Below the pieces are notes generated by a model that was given only the letters and a program-made list of their open reading frames with translations, had not been told where the DNA came from and ran no database searches. From positions 124,001 to 188,000 of the forward strand of contig NZ_LIVZ01000014.1 of assembly GCF_001905845.1 (NCBI RefSeq): 64,000 bases of DNA, given 5' to 3'. Position numbers and translations under genes: made by a program. Origin of the DNA: Streptomyces sp. TSRI0107. GTDB lineage: Bacteria; Actinomycetota; Actinomycetes; Streptomycetales; Streptomycetaceae. Positions 55,751 through 63,213 of this stretch are shown piece after piece. Within the stretch, counting starts at the first letter, position 1. Every line of letters begins with the position of its first letter.

Positions 55751-57528
55751 CCGGCGAGCCCGCTCAGGCCGGTCGGCACGTGCATGCTCTTCACGGTCCT
55801 GCCGCCGCCGACGTACATGTGCACCCCGCACGGCAGGCACGGGTCGAAGCTTCGCACCGCGCGCATGATGTCGATGCCCTTGAAGTTCTCCGGGGGGTTC
55901 TCCTCGAAGATCGGAGTGTTCTGCACCGCGTCCTCGTACGGTCCGGGGGTGCCGTAGGTGTCGCGGGTGGAGGCGTTCCACGGGGTCGGCGGGTACGGGT
56001 GGTAGTTGGCGATCTTGCCGTCCCGGATGACCAGGTGGTGCGAGAGGACGCCGCGCACCGCCTCGGTGAAGCCGACGCCGATGGACTCGTCCGGCACCTC
56101 GAACTTCTCCCACGTCTGGGTGCGCCCGGCGCGCACCTCCGCGAGGCCCATCTCCGCGCAGTGCAGGGCCACGGCGGCGGCGTACGCCTGGAAGTAGGTG
56201 CGGGCGCGGTTGCGTTCCAGCGCGTTGCTCCACCGCGGGATCTTCCACTCGAAGGTGGTCTCCGGCTTGGTGAGGGTGCGCGGCAGGTTGATGACGACGC
56301 TGTGCCCGGTCGCCTTCACATAGCCGATGTCGACGAGCCCCGACAGCGCGGTGGACCACAGCCGGGCGATGGGGCCGCCGCCGGTGTCGAGCGGCAGGTG
56401 CTCCTTGCCGTCGAACCAGCGCGGCGACATCACCCAGCTGTACTTGTCGTCGAAGTTCCGCTTCTGCGGCGCCGGGATGGTGTGCTGGTTCCACGGGTGG
56501 CGCGGGTCGACCGGGTTGCCGAGCGGGTCGTGGGTGACGAACTGCTCCTGGCCCTCCCAGTCCTCGTAGTACGAGCTGCCGAGCAGGATGCGGATGCCGA
56601 GGTTGATCTCGGTGAGGTCGTTGGTGACCAGCTTGCCGTCCACGATGACGCCCGGCGTGACGAACATCCGCCGGCCCCAGTCCGACATGTTGGCATACGT
56701 GAAGTCGCAGTACTCCGGGTCGTTGAGCGCGCCCCAGCAGCCGAGCAGCACCCGGCGGCGGCCGACCTCCTCGTAGCCGGGCAGCGCCTCGTAGAAGAAG
56801 TCGAACAGGTCGTCGTGGAGCGGCACGACCCGCTTCATGAACTCCACGTAGCGCATCAGGCGGGACATGTAGTCCGTGAACAGCTGGACGGAGCCGATGG
56901 TGCCGACGCCGCCCGGGTACAGCGTGGAGGGGTGCACGTGGCGCCCCTCCATCAGGCAGAACATCTCCCGCGTGTACCGGCTGACCTGGAGCGCCTCCCG
57001 GTAGAACTCGCCCTCCAGCGGGTTCAGCGACCGCATGATGTCGGCGATGGTGCGGTAGCCGTGCTCGGCGGCGTGCGGCGCCTCGGTGCGCTCGGCGAGT
57101 TCGAGGACCCCGGGGTTGGTCTCGCGGACCATCTTCTCGCAGTAGTCGACCCCGACCAGGTTCTCCTGGAAGATGTTGTGGTCGAACATGTACTCCGCGG
57201 ACTCGCCGAGGTTGATGATCCACTCGGCGAGGTGCGGCGGCTTCACGCCGTACGCCATGTTCTGCGTGTACACCGAGCAGGTGGCGTGGTTGTCGCCGCA
57301 GATGCCGCAGATACGGCTGGTGATGAAGTGGGCGTCGCGCGGGTCCTTGCCGCGCATGAAGACGCTGTAGCCGCGGAAGACCGACGAGGTGCTGTAGCAC
57401 TCGGCGACCCGCTTCTGCTTGAAGTCGATCTTCGTGTGGATGCCGAGACTGCCCACGATCCGGGTGATCGGGTCCCACGCCATCTCCACCAGGCCGGTGC
57501 CGTCACCGGTCGTCGTCGAGGTCGCCAT
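55747..57528 (-). CDS. hhyL: Group 1h high-affinity [NiFe]-hydrogenase large subunit
   Basis: A 593-residue catalytic subunit. The L1 motif RICGICGDNH (72-81) and L2 motif DPCLPCGVH (562-570) supply the four Cys ligands of the Ni-Fe centre. The 23 residues after His570 are the tail removed by the maturation protease. Sequence context (DNHATCSVYTQNMAYGVKPP; NPLEGEFYREALQ) fits group 1h (formerly group 5) enzymes that oxidise atmospheric H2 in spores or mycelium of actinobacteria. It is likely O2-tolerant and linked to respiration. The downstream nifU-like gene overlaps it by four bases. Confidence 0.96.
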   Translation of the reverse strand: MATSTTTGDGTGLVEMAWDPITRIVGSLGIHTKIDFKQKRVAECYSTSSVFRGYSVFMRGKDPRDAHFITSRICGICGDNHATCSVYTQNMAYGVKPPHLAEWIINLGESAEYMFDHNIFQENLVGVDYCEKMVRETNPGVLELAERTEAPHAAEHGYRTIADIMRSLNPLEGEFYREALQVSRYTREMFCLMEGRHVHPSTLYPGGVGTIGSVQLFTDYMSRLMRYVEFMKRVVPLHDDLFDFFYEALPGYEEVGRRRVLLGCWGALNDPEYCDFTYANMSDWGRRMFVTPGVIVDGKLVTNDLTEINLGIRILLGSSYYEDWEGQEQFVTHDPLGNPVDPRHPWNQHTIPAPQKRNFDDKYSWVMSPRWFDGKEHLPLDTGGGPIARLWSTALSGLVDIGYVKATGHSVVINLPRTLTKPETTFEWKIPRWSNALERNRARTYFQAYAAAVALHCAEMGLAEVRAGRTQTWEKFEVPDESIGVGFTEAVRGVLSHHLVIRDGKIANYHPYPPTPWNASTRDTYGTPGPYEDAVQNTPIFEENPPENFKGIDIMRAVRSFDPCLPCGVHMYVGGGRTVKSMHVPTGLSGLAG

Positions 57529-57596
57529 CGTGTCTGTGCTGCCCTTCGGGGGGTCGGGGTCTGCGAACGGGGGAGAGGGTCACGCGGTGGGAGCCG

Positions 57597-58685
57597 TCAC
57601 CACGGCGGCCGGTAGCCGGTGGTGATCTCCCGGCCGGTGTGCCGCCACTTGGGCTCCTTGTCCACGGTCTTCGCCGTGATGGTCCGCAAGCGGCGGATCA
57701 CCGCGCCGTACGCGCCGCTCGCGGTGCTGGAGAACCGGCCGCCGGGCGGCTCGTCCATGAACGGCATGAACTTGTCGGGGAAACCCGGCATCGTGCAGGC
57801 GATGCAGATGCCGCCCACGTTGGGGCAGCCGCCGATGCCGGCCATCCAGCCGCGCTTGGGCACGTTGCACTTCACCACCGGCCCCCAGCAGCCCACCTTC
57901 ACCAGGCACTTGGGGGAGTCGTACGTGGTCGCGAACTGGCCCTGCTCGTAGTAGCCGGCCCGGTCACAGCCCTCGTGCACGGTCGCCCCGAACAGCCAGG
58001 TCGGGCGGAGCTTGTCGTCCAGCGGGATCATCGGCGCGGAGCCGGCGGCCTGGTACAGCAGGTAGGTCAGGGTCTCGGCGAAGTTGTCCGGCTGGATGGG
58101 ACAGCCCGGCACGCACACGATCGGGATGCCGGCCTGCGACTTCCAGTCCCAGCCGAGGTAGTCGGGCACGCCCATGGCCCCGGTCGGGTTGCCGGCCATG
58201 GCGTGGATGCCGCCGTACGTGGCACAGGTGCCGATGGCGACCACGGCGAGCGCCTTCGGGGCGAGCCGGTCGATCCACTCGCTGGTGGTGATGGGCTGGC
58301 CGGTCTCCGGGTTGTCGCCGAAGCCGCACCAGTAGCCCTCCTGCTTGATCGCCTCGTTCGGGATGGATCCCTCGATCACCAGCACGAACGGGTCGATCTC
58401 GCCGCGCTCGCCCTTGAAGAACCACTCGATGAACGTGTCCGAGCCGCCGACCGGCCCGCACTCGAAGTCGATCAGCGGCCAGTGCACGGCGATCTTCGGC
58501 AGCCCGGGCAGACCGCCGAGCGCGATCTCCTCGATGCTGGGCTGCATCGCGGCCGTCAGGGCGACCGAGTCGCCGTCGCAACTCAGCCCGGCGTTGATCC
58601 AGAGGATGTGGATCGGCTTCTCGTCCGTGCCGGGCGCGCCGGAGGCGTCCGGCTCCTCGCGCGTGGCCGGGGATGCTGCGTTCAT
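57597..58685 (-). CDS. hhyS: Group 1h high-affinity [NiFe]-hydrogenase small subunit
   Basis: A 362-residue electron-transfer subunit without a Tat signal, consistent with cytoplasmic group 1h enzymes. The proximal cluster begins LSCDGDS (Cys36...Asp39), where standard hydrogenases have C-x-x-C; an Asp ligand is a known trait of the group. GTCATYGGIHAM and CVPGCPIQPDNF follow; the medial and distal clusters are in CDRAGYYEQGQFA, CWGPVVKCNVPKRGW and GGCPNVGGICIACTMPGF. There is a 68-base gap to hhyL. Confidence 0.96.
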   Translation of the reverse strand: MNAASPATREEPDASGAPGTDEKPIHILWINAGLSCDGDSVALTAAMQPSIEEIALGGLPGLPKIAVHWPLIDFECGPVGGSDTFIEWFFKGERGEIDPFVLVIEGSIPNEAIKQEGYWCGFGDNPETGQPITTSEWIDRLAPKALAVVAIGTCATYGGIHAMAGNPTGAMGVPDYLGWDWKSQAGIPIVCVPGCPIQPDNFAETLTYLLYQAAGSAPMIPLDDKLRPTWLFGATVHEGCDRAGYYEQGQFATTYDSPKCLVKVGCWGPVVKCNVPKRGWMAGIGGCPNVGGICIACTMPGFPDKFMPFMDEPPGGRFSSTASGAYGAVIRRLRTITAKTVDKEPKWRHTGREITTGYRPPW

Positions 58686-58723
58686 CTGTGCCTCCGGGGA
58701 GGAATGCGGCAGAGCAGGATGAA

Positions 58724-58741
58724 GAGGATCTTTCGATCCTC
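58724..58741 (-). terminator. Short hairpin between hypX and hhyS
   Basis: GAGGATC-TTTC-GATCCTC forms a seven-base-pair stem two bases after the hypX stop. It is too short to be a strong terminator. It may be an attenuator or processing site giving different levels of hypX and structural-subunit mRNA. Confidence 0.5.
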
Positions 58742-58742
58742 G

Positions 58743-60476
58743 CTAAGCGTCGGTCACCTCGGCCGCGCGCGCACGCGTGGCCGCCGACCCGTCCGGTGCC
58801 GTCTCCTTGCGGGCGAACGCCCGGCGCAGCGCGTGATACGGCGCTTCGGGGTCGAAGAAAATGCTGCGCATCCGCTCCAGTTCGTGCGCGCGGACCGCCG
58901 CCAACGGGGTGACGGCCTCCCGGCGCTCGCTCTCCGCCTTCTTCGCCGCGAGGCGCGCCCGCGCCCCCGGGGACGCCGCCCACCGCTCGGCCAACCGGGT
59001 GACCTCGGCGGTGAAACCGGCCGGTGCGCACTCGACGACCCGGTCGGCCAGGCCGAGGTCCAGGGCGCGGGCGGCGCTGACCGGCAGCGCCTCCCGGGTG
59101 AGCCGTTCGGCGGCCGCGGGGCCGACCCGGCGCGGCAGGGTGTACGTCCAGTACTCCGAGCCGTACAGGCCCATCCGCCGGTAGTGCGGGTTGAGCACGG
59201 CGCCGGAGCGGCACCACACCTCATCGGCGGCCAGCGCCAGCATCACCCCGCCGGCCGCCGCGTTGCCGCCGACCGCGGCGGCCACCAGCCGGTCGGTGGT
59301 GTTCAGCACGGCCTCGACGAGGTCGTCCATGGCGTTGATGTTGGCCCAGGACTCCGCGGCCGGGTCGGCGGCGGCCTCGATGACACCGAGGTGGATCCCG
59401 TTGGAGAAGAAGTCCCGCGCGCCGCCCAGCACCAGCACCTCGGTGGGCCGCTCGCAGGCCGCCCGCCAGGCGCGCAGCAGCCGCCGGCAGTGGTCCGTGG
59501 ACATCGCCCCGCCGGGGAACGAGAACGACAGCACACCCACCGGGCCGGCCTCGTGGTAGCGGATGTCCGACCACGCGGGGTCGTCCGCCGCCGGCAGCGC
59601 GGGCGCGCCCGCCTCCGGCAGCCGGGGCAGGCGCCCGGCCAGGGCGAGGGTGGCGGGCAGCTTGCAGGCGCGGGGTTCGCCGGGCCGGGTGCGGGCCCGC
59701 AGCTCGGGGATCCAGACGGCGCCGTCCACCGTGGCCCGGCAGACGGCACCCGCCCGGGTCGCCAGCAGCTCGCCGGGGCGCCCGCGCAGCCGGTGCTCGG
59801 GCCGGCCGCCGTGCAGGAACCATTCCGCACCGAGCAGTTCGTCGAGGACGCCGGGCTGCGAGTCGGCGGCGCGCAGCTTGCGCAGGACCGTCCCGGTCGT
59901 GTCCTCGTCCCACGCGATGCGGCGGGCCGCCTGCCGCATCGCGGGCCGGACGCGGGCCCCCGGCGTGCTCGGCAGGGCGCGCTGGTCGGTGGGGGAGAAG
60001 GTGCCGGACGCGAACCGCTCGACGGCCGTGAGCACGGCGCCGAGGGCCGCGTCGGCCAGCTCGTTGCGGTACAGGTCGCTCTTGCCGACGGGCGGCACGG
60101 CGAAGTCCGCCGTCGCCCACACGGGCCCGGCGTCCATCTCCTCCTCGGCCTGCAGGACGGTGACGCCCCACCGCTCGGCCCCCTCCTGGAGCGCCCAGTC
60201 CAGGGACGACGGCCCGCGATCGCCGACCGGCCCCGGGTGGACGATCAGGCACGGCCGTGCCGCCCACACGTCACGCGGTACGACCGTCCTCAGCATCGGG
60301 GCCACGATCAGGTCGGGCCGGTGCCGGTCGGCGGCGGCCCGCACGGCGTCGCCCGTGGAGGTCACCTCGACGGCGACGCCGTACGCGCGGTCACGCAGCT
60401 CGGCGTGCACGCGCTGGGTGAGGCTGTTGTAGGCGCTGGCGATGAGCAGGATGCGCATGGCGAGATCGTTGGACAT
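58743..60476 (-). CDS. hypX: HypX (formyl-THF-dependent CO-ligand synthesis)
   Basis: A 577-residue two-domain protein. The N-terminal half resembles formyltransferases (LIVAPMLRTVVPRDVWAARP, CLIVHPGPVGDRGPSSLDWA). The C-terminal half is a crotonase/enoyl-CoA-hydratase fold (GGARDFFSNGIHLGVIEAAA, NAAAGGVMLALAADEVWCRS). In characterised HypX, formyl-THF is processed to CO for the Fe-CN2-CO centre under air, so it matches an O2-tolerant hydrogenase. It is the first gene of the locus. ATG 60476 is used; 60458 is possible. Neither has a clear Shine-Dalgarno. Confidence 0.9.
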   Translation of the reverse strand: MSNDLAMRILLIASAYNSLTQRVHAELRDRAYGVAVEVTSTGDAVRAAADRHRPDLIVAPMLRTVVPRDVWAARPCLIVHPGPVGDRGPSSLDWALQEGAERWGVTVLQAEEEMDAGPVWATADFAVPPVGKSDLYRNELADAALGAVLTAVERFASGTFSPTDQRALPSTPGARVRPAMRQAARRIAWDEDTTGTVLRKLRAADSQPGVLDELLGAEWFLHGGRPEHRLRGRPGELLATRAGAVCRATVDGAVWIPELRARTRPGEPRACKLPATLALAGRLPRLPEAGAPALPAADDPAWSDIRYHEAGPVGVLSFSFPGGAMSTDHCRRLLRAWRAACERPTEVLVLGGARDFFSNGIHLGVIEAAADPAAESWANINAMDDLVEAVLNTTDRLVAAAVGGNAAAGGVMLALAADEVWCRSGAVLNPHYRRMGLYGSEYWTYTLPRRVGPAAAERLTREALPVSAARALDLGLADRVVECAPAGFTAEVTRLAERWAASPGARARLAAKKAESERREAVTPLAAVRAHELERMRSIFFDPEAPYHALRRAFARKETAPDGSAATRARAAEVTDA

Positions 60477-60502
60477 TTCGCCCGGCGCGCGTCGACATGA
60501 AT

Positions 60503-60527
60503 CCCGTACATCACTCGTACGGGTGAT
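60503..60527. promoter_or_regulatory. Interlocked palindromes at the head of the hydrogenase locus
   Basis: ATCACTCGTACGGGTGAT (60510-60527) is an 18-base inverted repeat with one mismatched pair. It interlocks with CCCGTAC...GTACGGG (60503-60523). It lies 27-51 bases before the hypX start and between hypX and the rightward gene at 60673. This is the most obvious operator candidate for the hydrogenase. No regulator gene is adjacent. Confidence 0.6.
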
Positions 60528-60672
60528 ACTTCCGGCCGCCTGGCGGGCCGCCTGGCAGACAGCTCGGCGCCTTTAGCCGGATATGCCGGTGATGTTCGGA
60601 AGTGCGACACTTTCAGTGTTCGGGGCACCGAGCAGTGTGCCCTCCCACGACAGCGGACAGGCAGGTCGGCGC

Positions 60673-61059
60673 ATGGCCAAGGAGCACGGGTCGTCCAAAC
60701 CGTCGGGTGATCAGGGACCCAGCCGTCACCACGGCTCCGAGCACCACGGCTGGTCCCCGGACGTGGACGCGACCGAGCAGCAGGAGAACCCGAGCGCCCG
60801 CCGCTCCTTCCACGCGGAGGAGCACGCGCCGCCGCCCGGGAAGGGCCGCAAGCCGGCCAAGGAGGAGCGCACACCGGTCCCCGGGGACGTCGCGAAGAGC
60901 GAGACCATGGGAGGCCAGGAGTACGACGCCGAGAGCGAGCAGGGCATGCGGGACACCGGCCGCAGGGGCCGCTCCGGCCGGCCCAGCGGCACCAAGGACG
61001 ACTCCGCCTTCACCGGTGTCGACCCTGACGACTCGGAACCCGGGCACCGCCCCGGTTGA
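60673..61059 (+). CDS. Small, very hydrophilic disordered protein
   Basis: A 128-residue protein of almost only charged, Gly, Ser, Pro and His residues (HHGSEHHGWSPDVDATEQQ; SESEQG-like acidic and RRGRSGRPSG basic stretches). No hydrophobic core, Cys or membrane segment is visible, so it should be intrinsically disordered. ATG 60673 after AGGCAGG is preferred to 60583. It is divergent from hypX. The composition recalls stress-protective hydrophilins, but no family is recognised. Confidence 0.6.
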   Translation: MAKEHGSSKPSGDQGPSRHHGSEHHGWSPDVDATEQQENPSARRSFHAEEHAPPPGKGRKPAKEERTPVPGDVAKSETMGGQEYDAESEQGMRDTGRRGRSGRPSGTKDDSAFTGVDPDDSEPGHRPG

Positions 61060-61119
61060 CCGGCGTCGACGAGCGCCCCGGGCGACGCGCGGGGAACGCC
61101 GAGCGCCGCCCCGCGCCGC

Positions 61120-61413
61120 TCAGCCGAGCCGCTTCCCCCTGAGCAGCCGCCACAGCGCCCACGCCTGCACGAGGCCGCCCGCCGCCAGGACCGGCGCGAA
61201 CGTCTCCGCCGGAGCCGGCACGGCCAGCAGCGGGACCGAGACCGGCAGGGTCACCGCGATCAGCCACACCCCGCCGAACCCCGGGTCACCGAACAGGACC
61301 AGGCTCTGCAGCCAGGCGGTCACCCCCAGGACCACCGCGGCGTAACCGCAGGCCACCAGCAGCGCGGTGTCCCCGCGGCTGTACCGGGCGGCGAGATGGC
61401 GGGCAGAGCGCAT
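61120..61413 (-). CDS. Small three-helix membrane protein (SCO4225-like)
   Basis: A 97-residue protein with three hydrophobic segments: TALLVACGYAAVVLGVTAWL, VWLIAVTLPVSVPLLAVPAP and FAPVLAAGGLVQAWALWRLL. GDPGFGGVWLIAVT resembles the core of SCO4225-type streptomycete membrane proteins. The C-terminus is basic (RGKRLG). It ends 60 bases from the convergent hydrophilic-protein gene. Function is unknown. Confidence 0.65.
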   Translation of the reverse strand: MRSARHLAARYSRGDTALLVACGYAAVVLGVTAWLQSLVLFGDPGFGGVWLIAVTLPVSVPLLAVPAPAETFAPVLAAGGLVQAWALWRLLRGKRLG

Positions 61414-61524
61414 GACGGGTCTCCTCCTCGTGACGGGGCCGGGTCGGCCCCTGCCCTCCAGGGTCCCCGCCCGGCGGGCGGGCCGGGCGGGCGAGGCTAC
61501 TCAACCCGGGCTGAGTACCCGTAC

Positions 61525-62982
61525 TCAGCCGCGCGAACGGTCCTCGTCCCCGGGGGCGGCGGCCGTGCCGAACCACCTCGGCAGGTGGTCGAGCAGATCC
61601 CGCTGGTCCTCGCCGGCCCAGACCACGTGACCGTCCGGGCGCAGCAGTACCGCCGGCGCGTCCAGTTCCTCGCTGACGTCGACCACGTGGTCGACCCGGT
61701 CCGCCCAGCCCGTCACCGAGAGACGGCCGGTCTGGTCGAGGAGCAGTCCGCGGCCGTCGTGCATCAGCTCGTAGAGACGTCCCCGCTTCAGGCCCACGTC
61801 CCGCAACCGCCGGCCGAGCAGTTCGTGGCCGTCGCCGAGGTCGTAGCGCACGTCGACGGCGGTGATCATCCCGGTCACGTACCGATTGACCTCCTCGAAG
61901 TCCAGCAGCCGGGAGAACAGGCCGCGCAACGCCGTCGCGCCCGGGTCGGTCCCCAGCAGCGTCATCTGCGCGCGGGTGTTCTCCAGCACCCGGGCGCCCA
62001 CCGGGTGCCGTTCGGCGTGATACGTGTCCAACAACCCCTCCGGTGCCCAGCCGTTCACCTCGGCGGCCAGCTTCCAGCCGAGGTTGAAGGCGTCCTGGAT
62101 GCCGAGGTTGAGTCCCTGTCCGCCGGTCGGCGGGTGGATGTGCGCCGCGTCGCCGGCCAGCAGCACCCGGCCCACCCGGTAGCGCTCGGCCTGCCGGGTG
62201 GCGTCGCCGAACCGGGACAGCCAGCGCGGCGAGTGCGCCCCGAAGTCGGTGCCCGCCACGGCCCGCAGCCGCCGCTTGAACTCCTCGAGGGTCGGCGGCA
62301 CCCCGCGATCCTCGGACACCCCTTCGGCGGGCACGACGAGGCGGTGACTGCCGTCCTTGTTGGCGATGACGCCGAAGCGCAGCTGGGTCTTGCGGACCTC
62401 CGCGACGACGGCGGCGACCTTCGCCGGATCCTCGGTCAGCTCCATGTCGCCGAGCAGCGTCTCCACCCGGGCGGGCTCGCCGGGGAAGCCGACCCCGAGC
62501 TGCCCGCGGACCAGGCTGCGGCCGCCGTCGCACCCGACGGCATAGCGCGAACGCAGGCGCGTGCCGTCCGCCAGCTCGACGGTCACCCCGTCCTCGTCCT
62601 GGCTCAGCCCGACCACCTCGGCACCACGCAGGATCTCGGTACCGAGTTCGCGGGCACGCTCGTCGAGCAGCCGCTCGGTGACCGGCTGCGGGGTGGCGAG
62701 GCCGTACGGATGAGCCGTGTCCAGCCGGTCCGGCCACGGCTTGGCGACGCCACCGAAGAGGCTGCCGACCTGGAACTTCTCACTGACCGCGAGGAACCGG
62801 TCCAACAGCCCCCGCTGGTCCATCATCTCGACACTGCGCGCGTGCAGCCCCTGCCCGCGGGAGGCCAGGGCCGGCTCGGTCAGCTTCTCCAGCACGACCA
62901 CGCGCACGTCGTGCAGCCGCAGTTCGGCTGCCAGCATGAGACCGGTCGGCCCGCCGCCGACCACGATCACGTCGATCACCAC
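61525..62982 (-). CDS. rox: Rifampicin monooxygenase (Rox-type FAD enzyme)
   Basis: A 485-residue class A flavin monooxygenase. IVVGGGPTGLMLAAELRLHD binds FAD, GCDGGRSLVRGQLGVGFPGE carries the DG motif, and VLLAGDAAHIHPPTGGQGLN the GD motif. Long stretches (LLDRFLAVSEKFQVGSLFGG; ATPQPVTERLLDERARELG) match Streptomyces Rox from memory. Rox hydroxylates and linearises rifamycins. The 19-base RAE upstream strongly supports the call. GTG 62982 is taken as start. Confidence 0.92.
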   Translation of the reverse strand: MVIDVIVVGGGPTGLMLAAELRLHDVRVVVLEKLTEPALASRGQGLHARSVEMMDQRGLLDRFLAVSEKFQVGSLFGGVAKPWPDRLDTAHPYGLATPQPVTERLLDERARELGTEILRGAEVVGLSQDEDGVTVELADGTRLRSRYAVGCDGGRSLVRGQLGVGFPGEPARVETLLGDMELTEDPAKVAAVVAEVRKTQLRFGVIANKDGSHRLVVPAEGVSEDRGVPPTLEEFKRRLRAVAGTDFGAHSPRWLSRFGDATRQAERYRVGRVLLAGDAAHIHPPTGGQGLNLGIQDAFNLGWKLAAEVNGWAPEGLLDTYHAERHPVGARVLENTRAQMTLLGTDPGATALRGLFSRLLDFEEVNRYVTGMITAVDVRYDLGDGHELLGRRLRDVGLKRGRLYELMHDGRGLLLDQTGRLSVTGWADRVDHVVDVSEELDAPAVLLRPDGHVVWAGEDQRDLLDHLPRWFGTAAAPGDEDRSRG

Positions 62983-63037
62983 AACACCCCGTTTCCGCAG
63001 GATCCGCCTTCAGGCCGGAGATTCTGCGGGACACCGG

Positions 63038-63056
63038 GGGCCTTGCCGCAAGCCCC
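63038..63056 (-). promoter_or_regulatory. Rifamycin-associated element (RAE)
   Basis: On the minus strand the sequence reads GGGGCTTGCGGCAAGGCCC, identical as I recall to the published 19-base inverted repeat found ahead of rifamycin-inactivating genes in actinomycetes. It is 56 bases upstream of the rox start. TTGCGG within it can serve as a -35, with CAGAAT (63026-63021) as a possible -10 at 19 bases. Confidence 0.92.
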
Positions 63057-63105
63057 CCCGTGCGCTATAAGTTGAGAGTGGCAAGGAGTGGGTGAACTCC
63101 TTGCC
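63043..63105 (+). promoter_or_regulatory. Rightward promoter reading into a hairpin, opposite rox
   Basis: TTGCCG (63043-63048, inside the RAE), a 17-base spacer and TATAAG (63066-63071) form a good + strand promoter. Its predicted start (about 63078) is followed at once by GGCAAGGAGT-GGGTGA-ACTCCTTGCC (63080-63105) and TTT. This would yield a transcript of only about 30 bases. No convincing gene follows on the + strand. Confidence 0.45.
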
Positions 63106-63129
63106 TTTGTCGCATTCCCGCACGACCGC

Positions 63130-63175
63130 GCGGTCGAACGCGTCACCCTCCCCCGAAGATGACGCGTTCGACCGC
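63130..63175 (-). terminator. Terminator of the metalloprotease gene
   Basis: GCGGTCGAACGCGTCA (63130-63145) and TGACGCGTTCGACCGC (63160-63175) are a perfect 16-base-pair inverted repeat with a 14-base loop. It lies 38 bases beyond the protease stop in its direction of transcription, and upstream of the rox control region, which it insulates. Confidence 0.78.
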
Positions 63176-63213
63176 TCCCCCGGTGCCGGACTGTGGTCTG
63201 TGTGGTCGTGCCG

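Noticed and set aside
61396..63075. Plus-strand open frame opposite rox
   Set aside because: Antisense of a clear flavin monooxygenase; no recognisable protein features.
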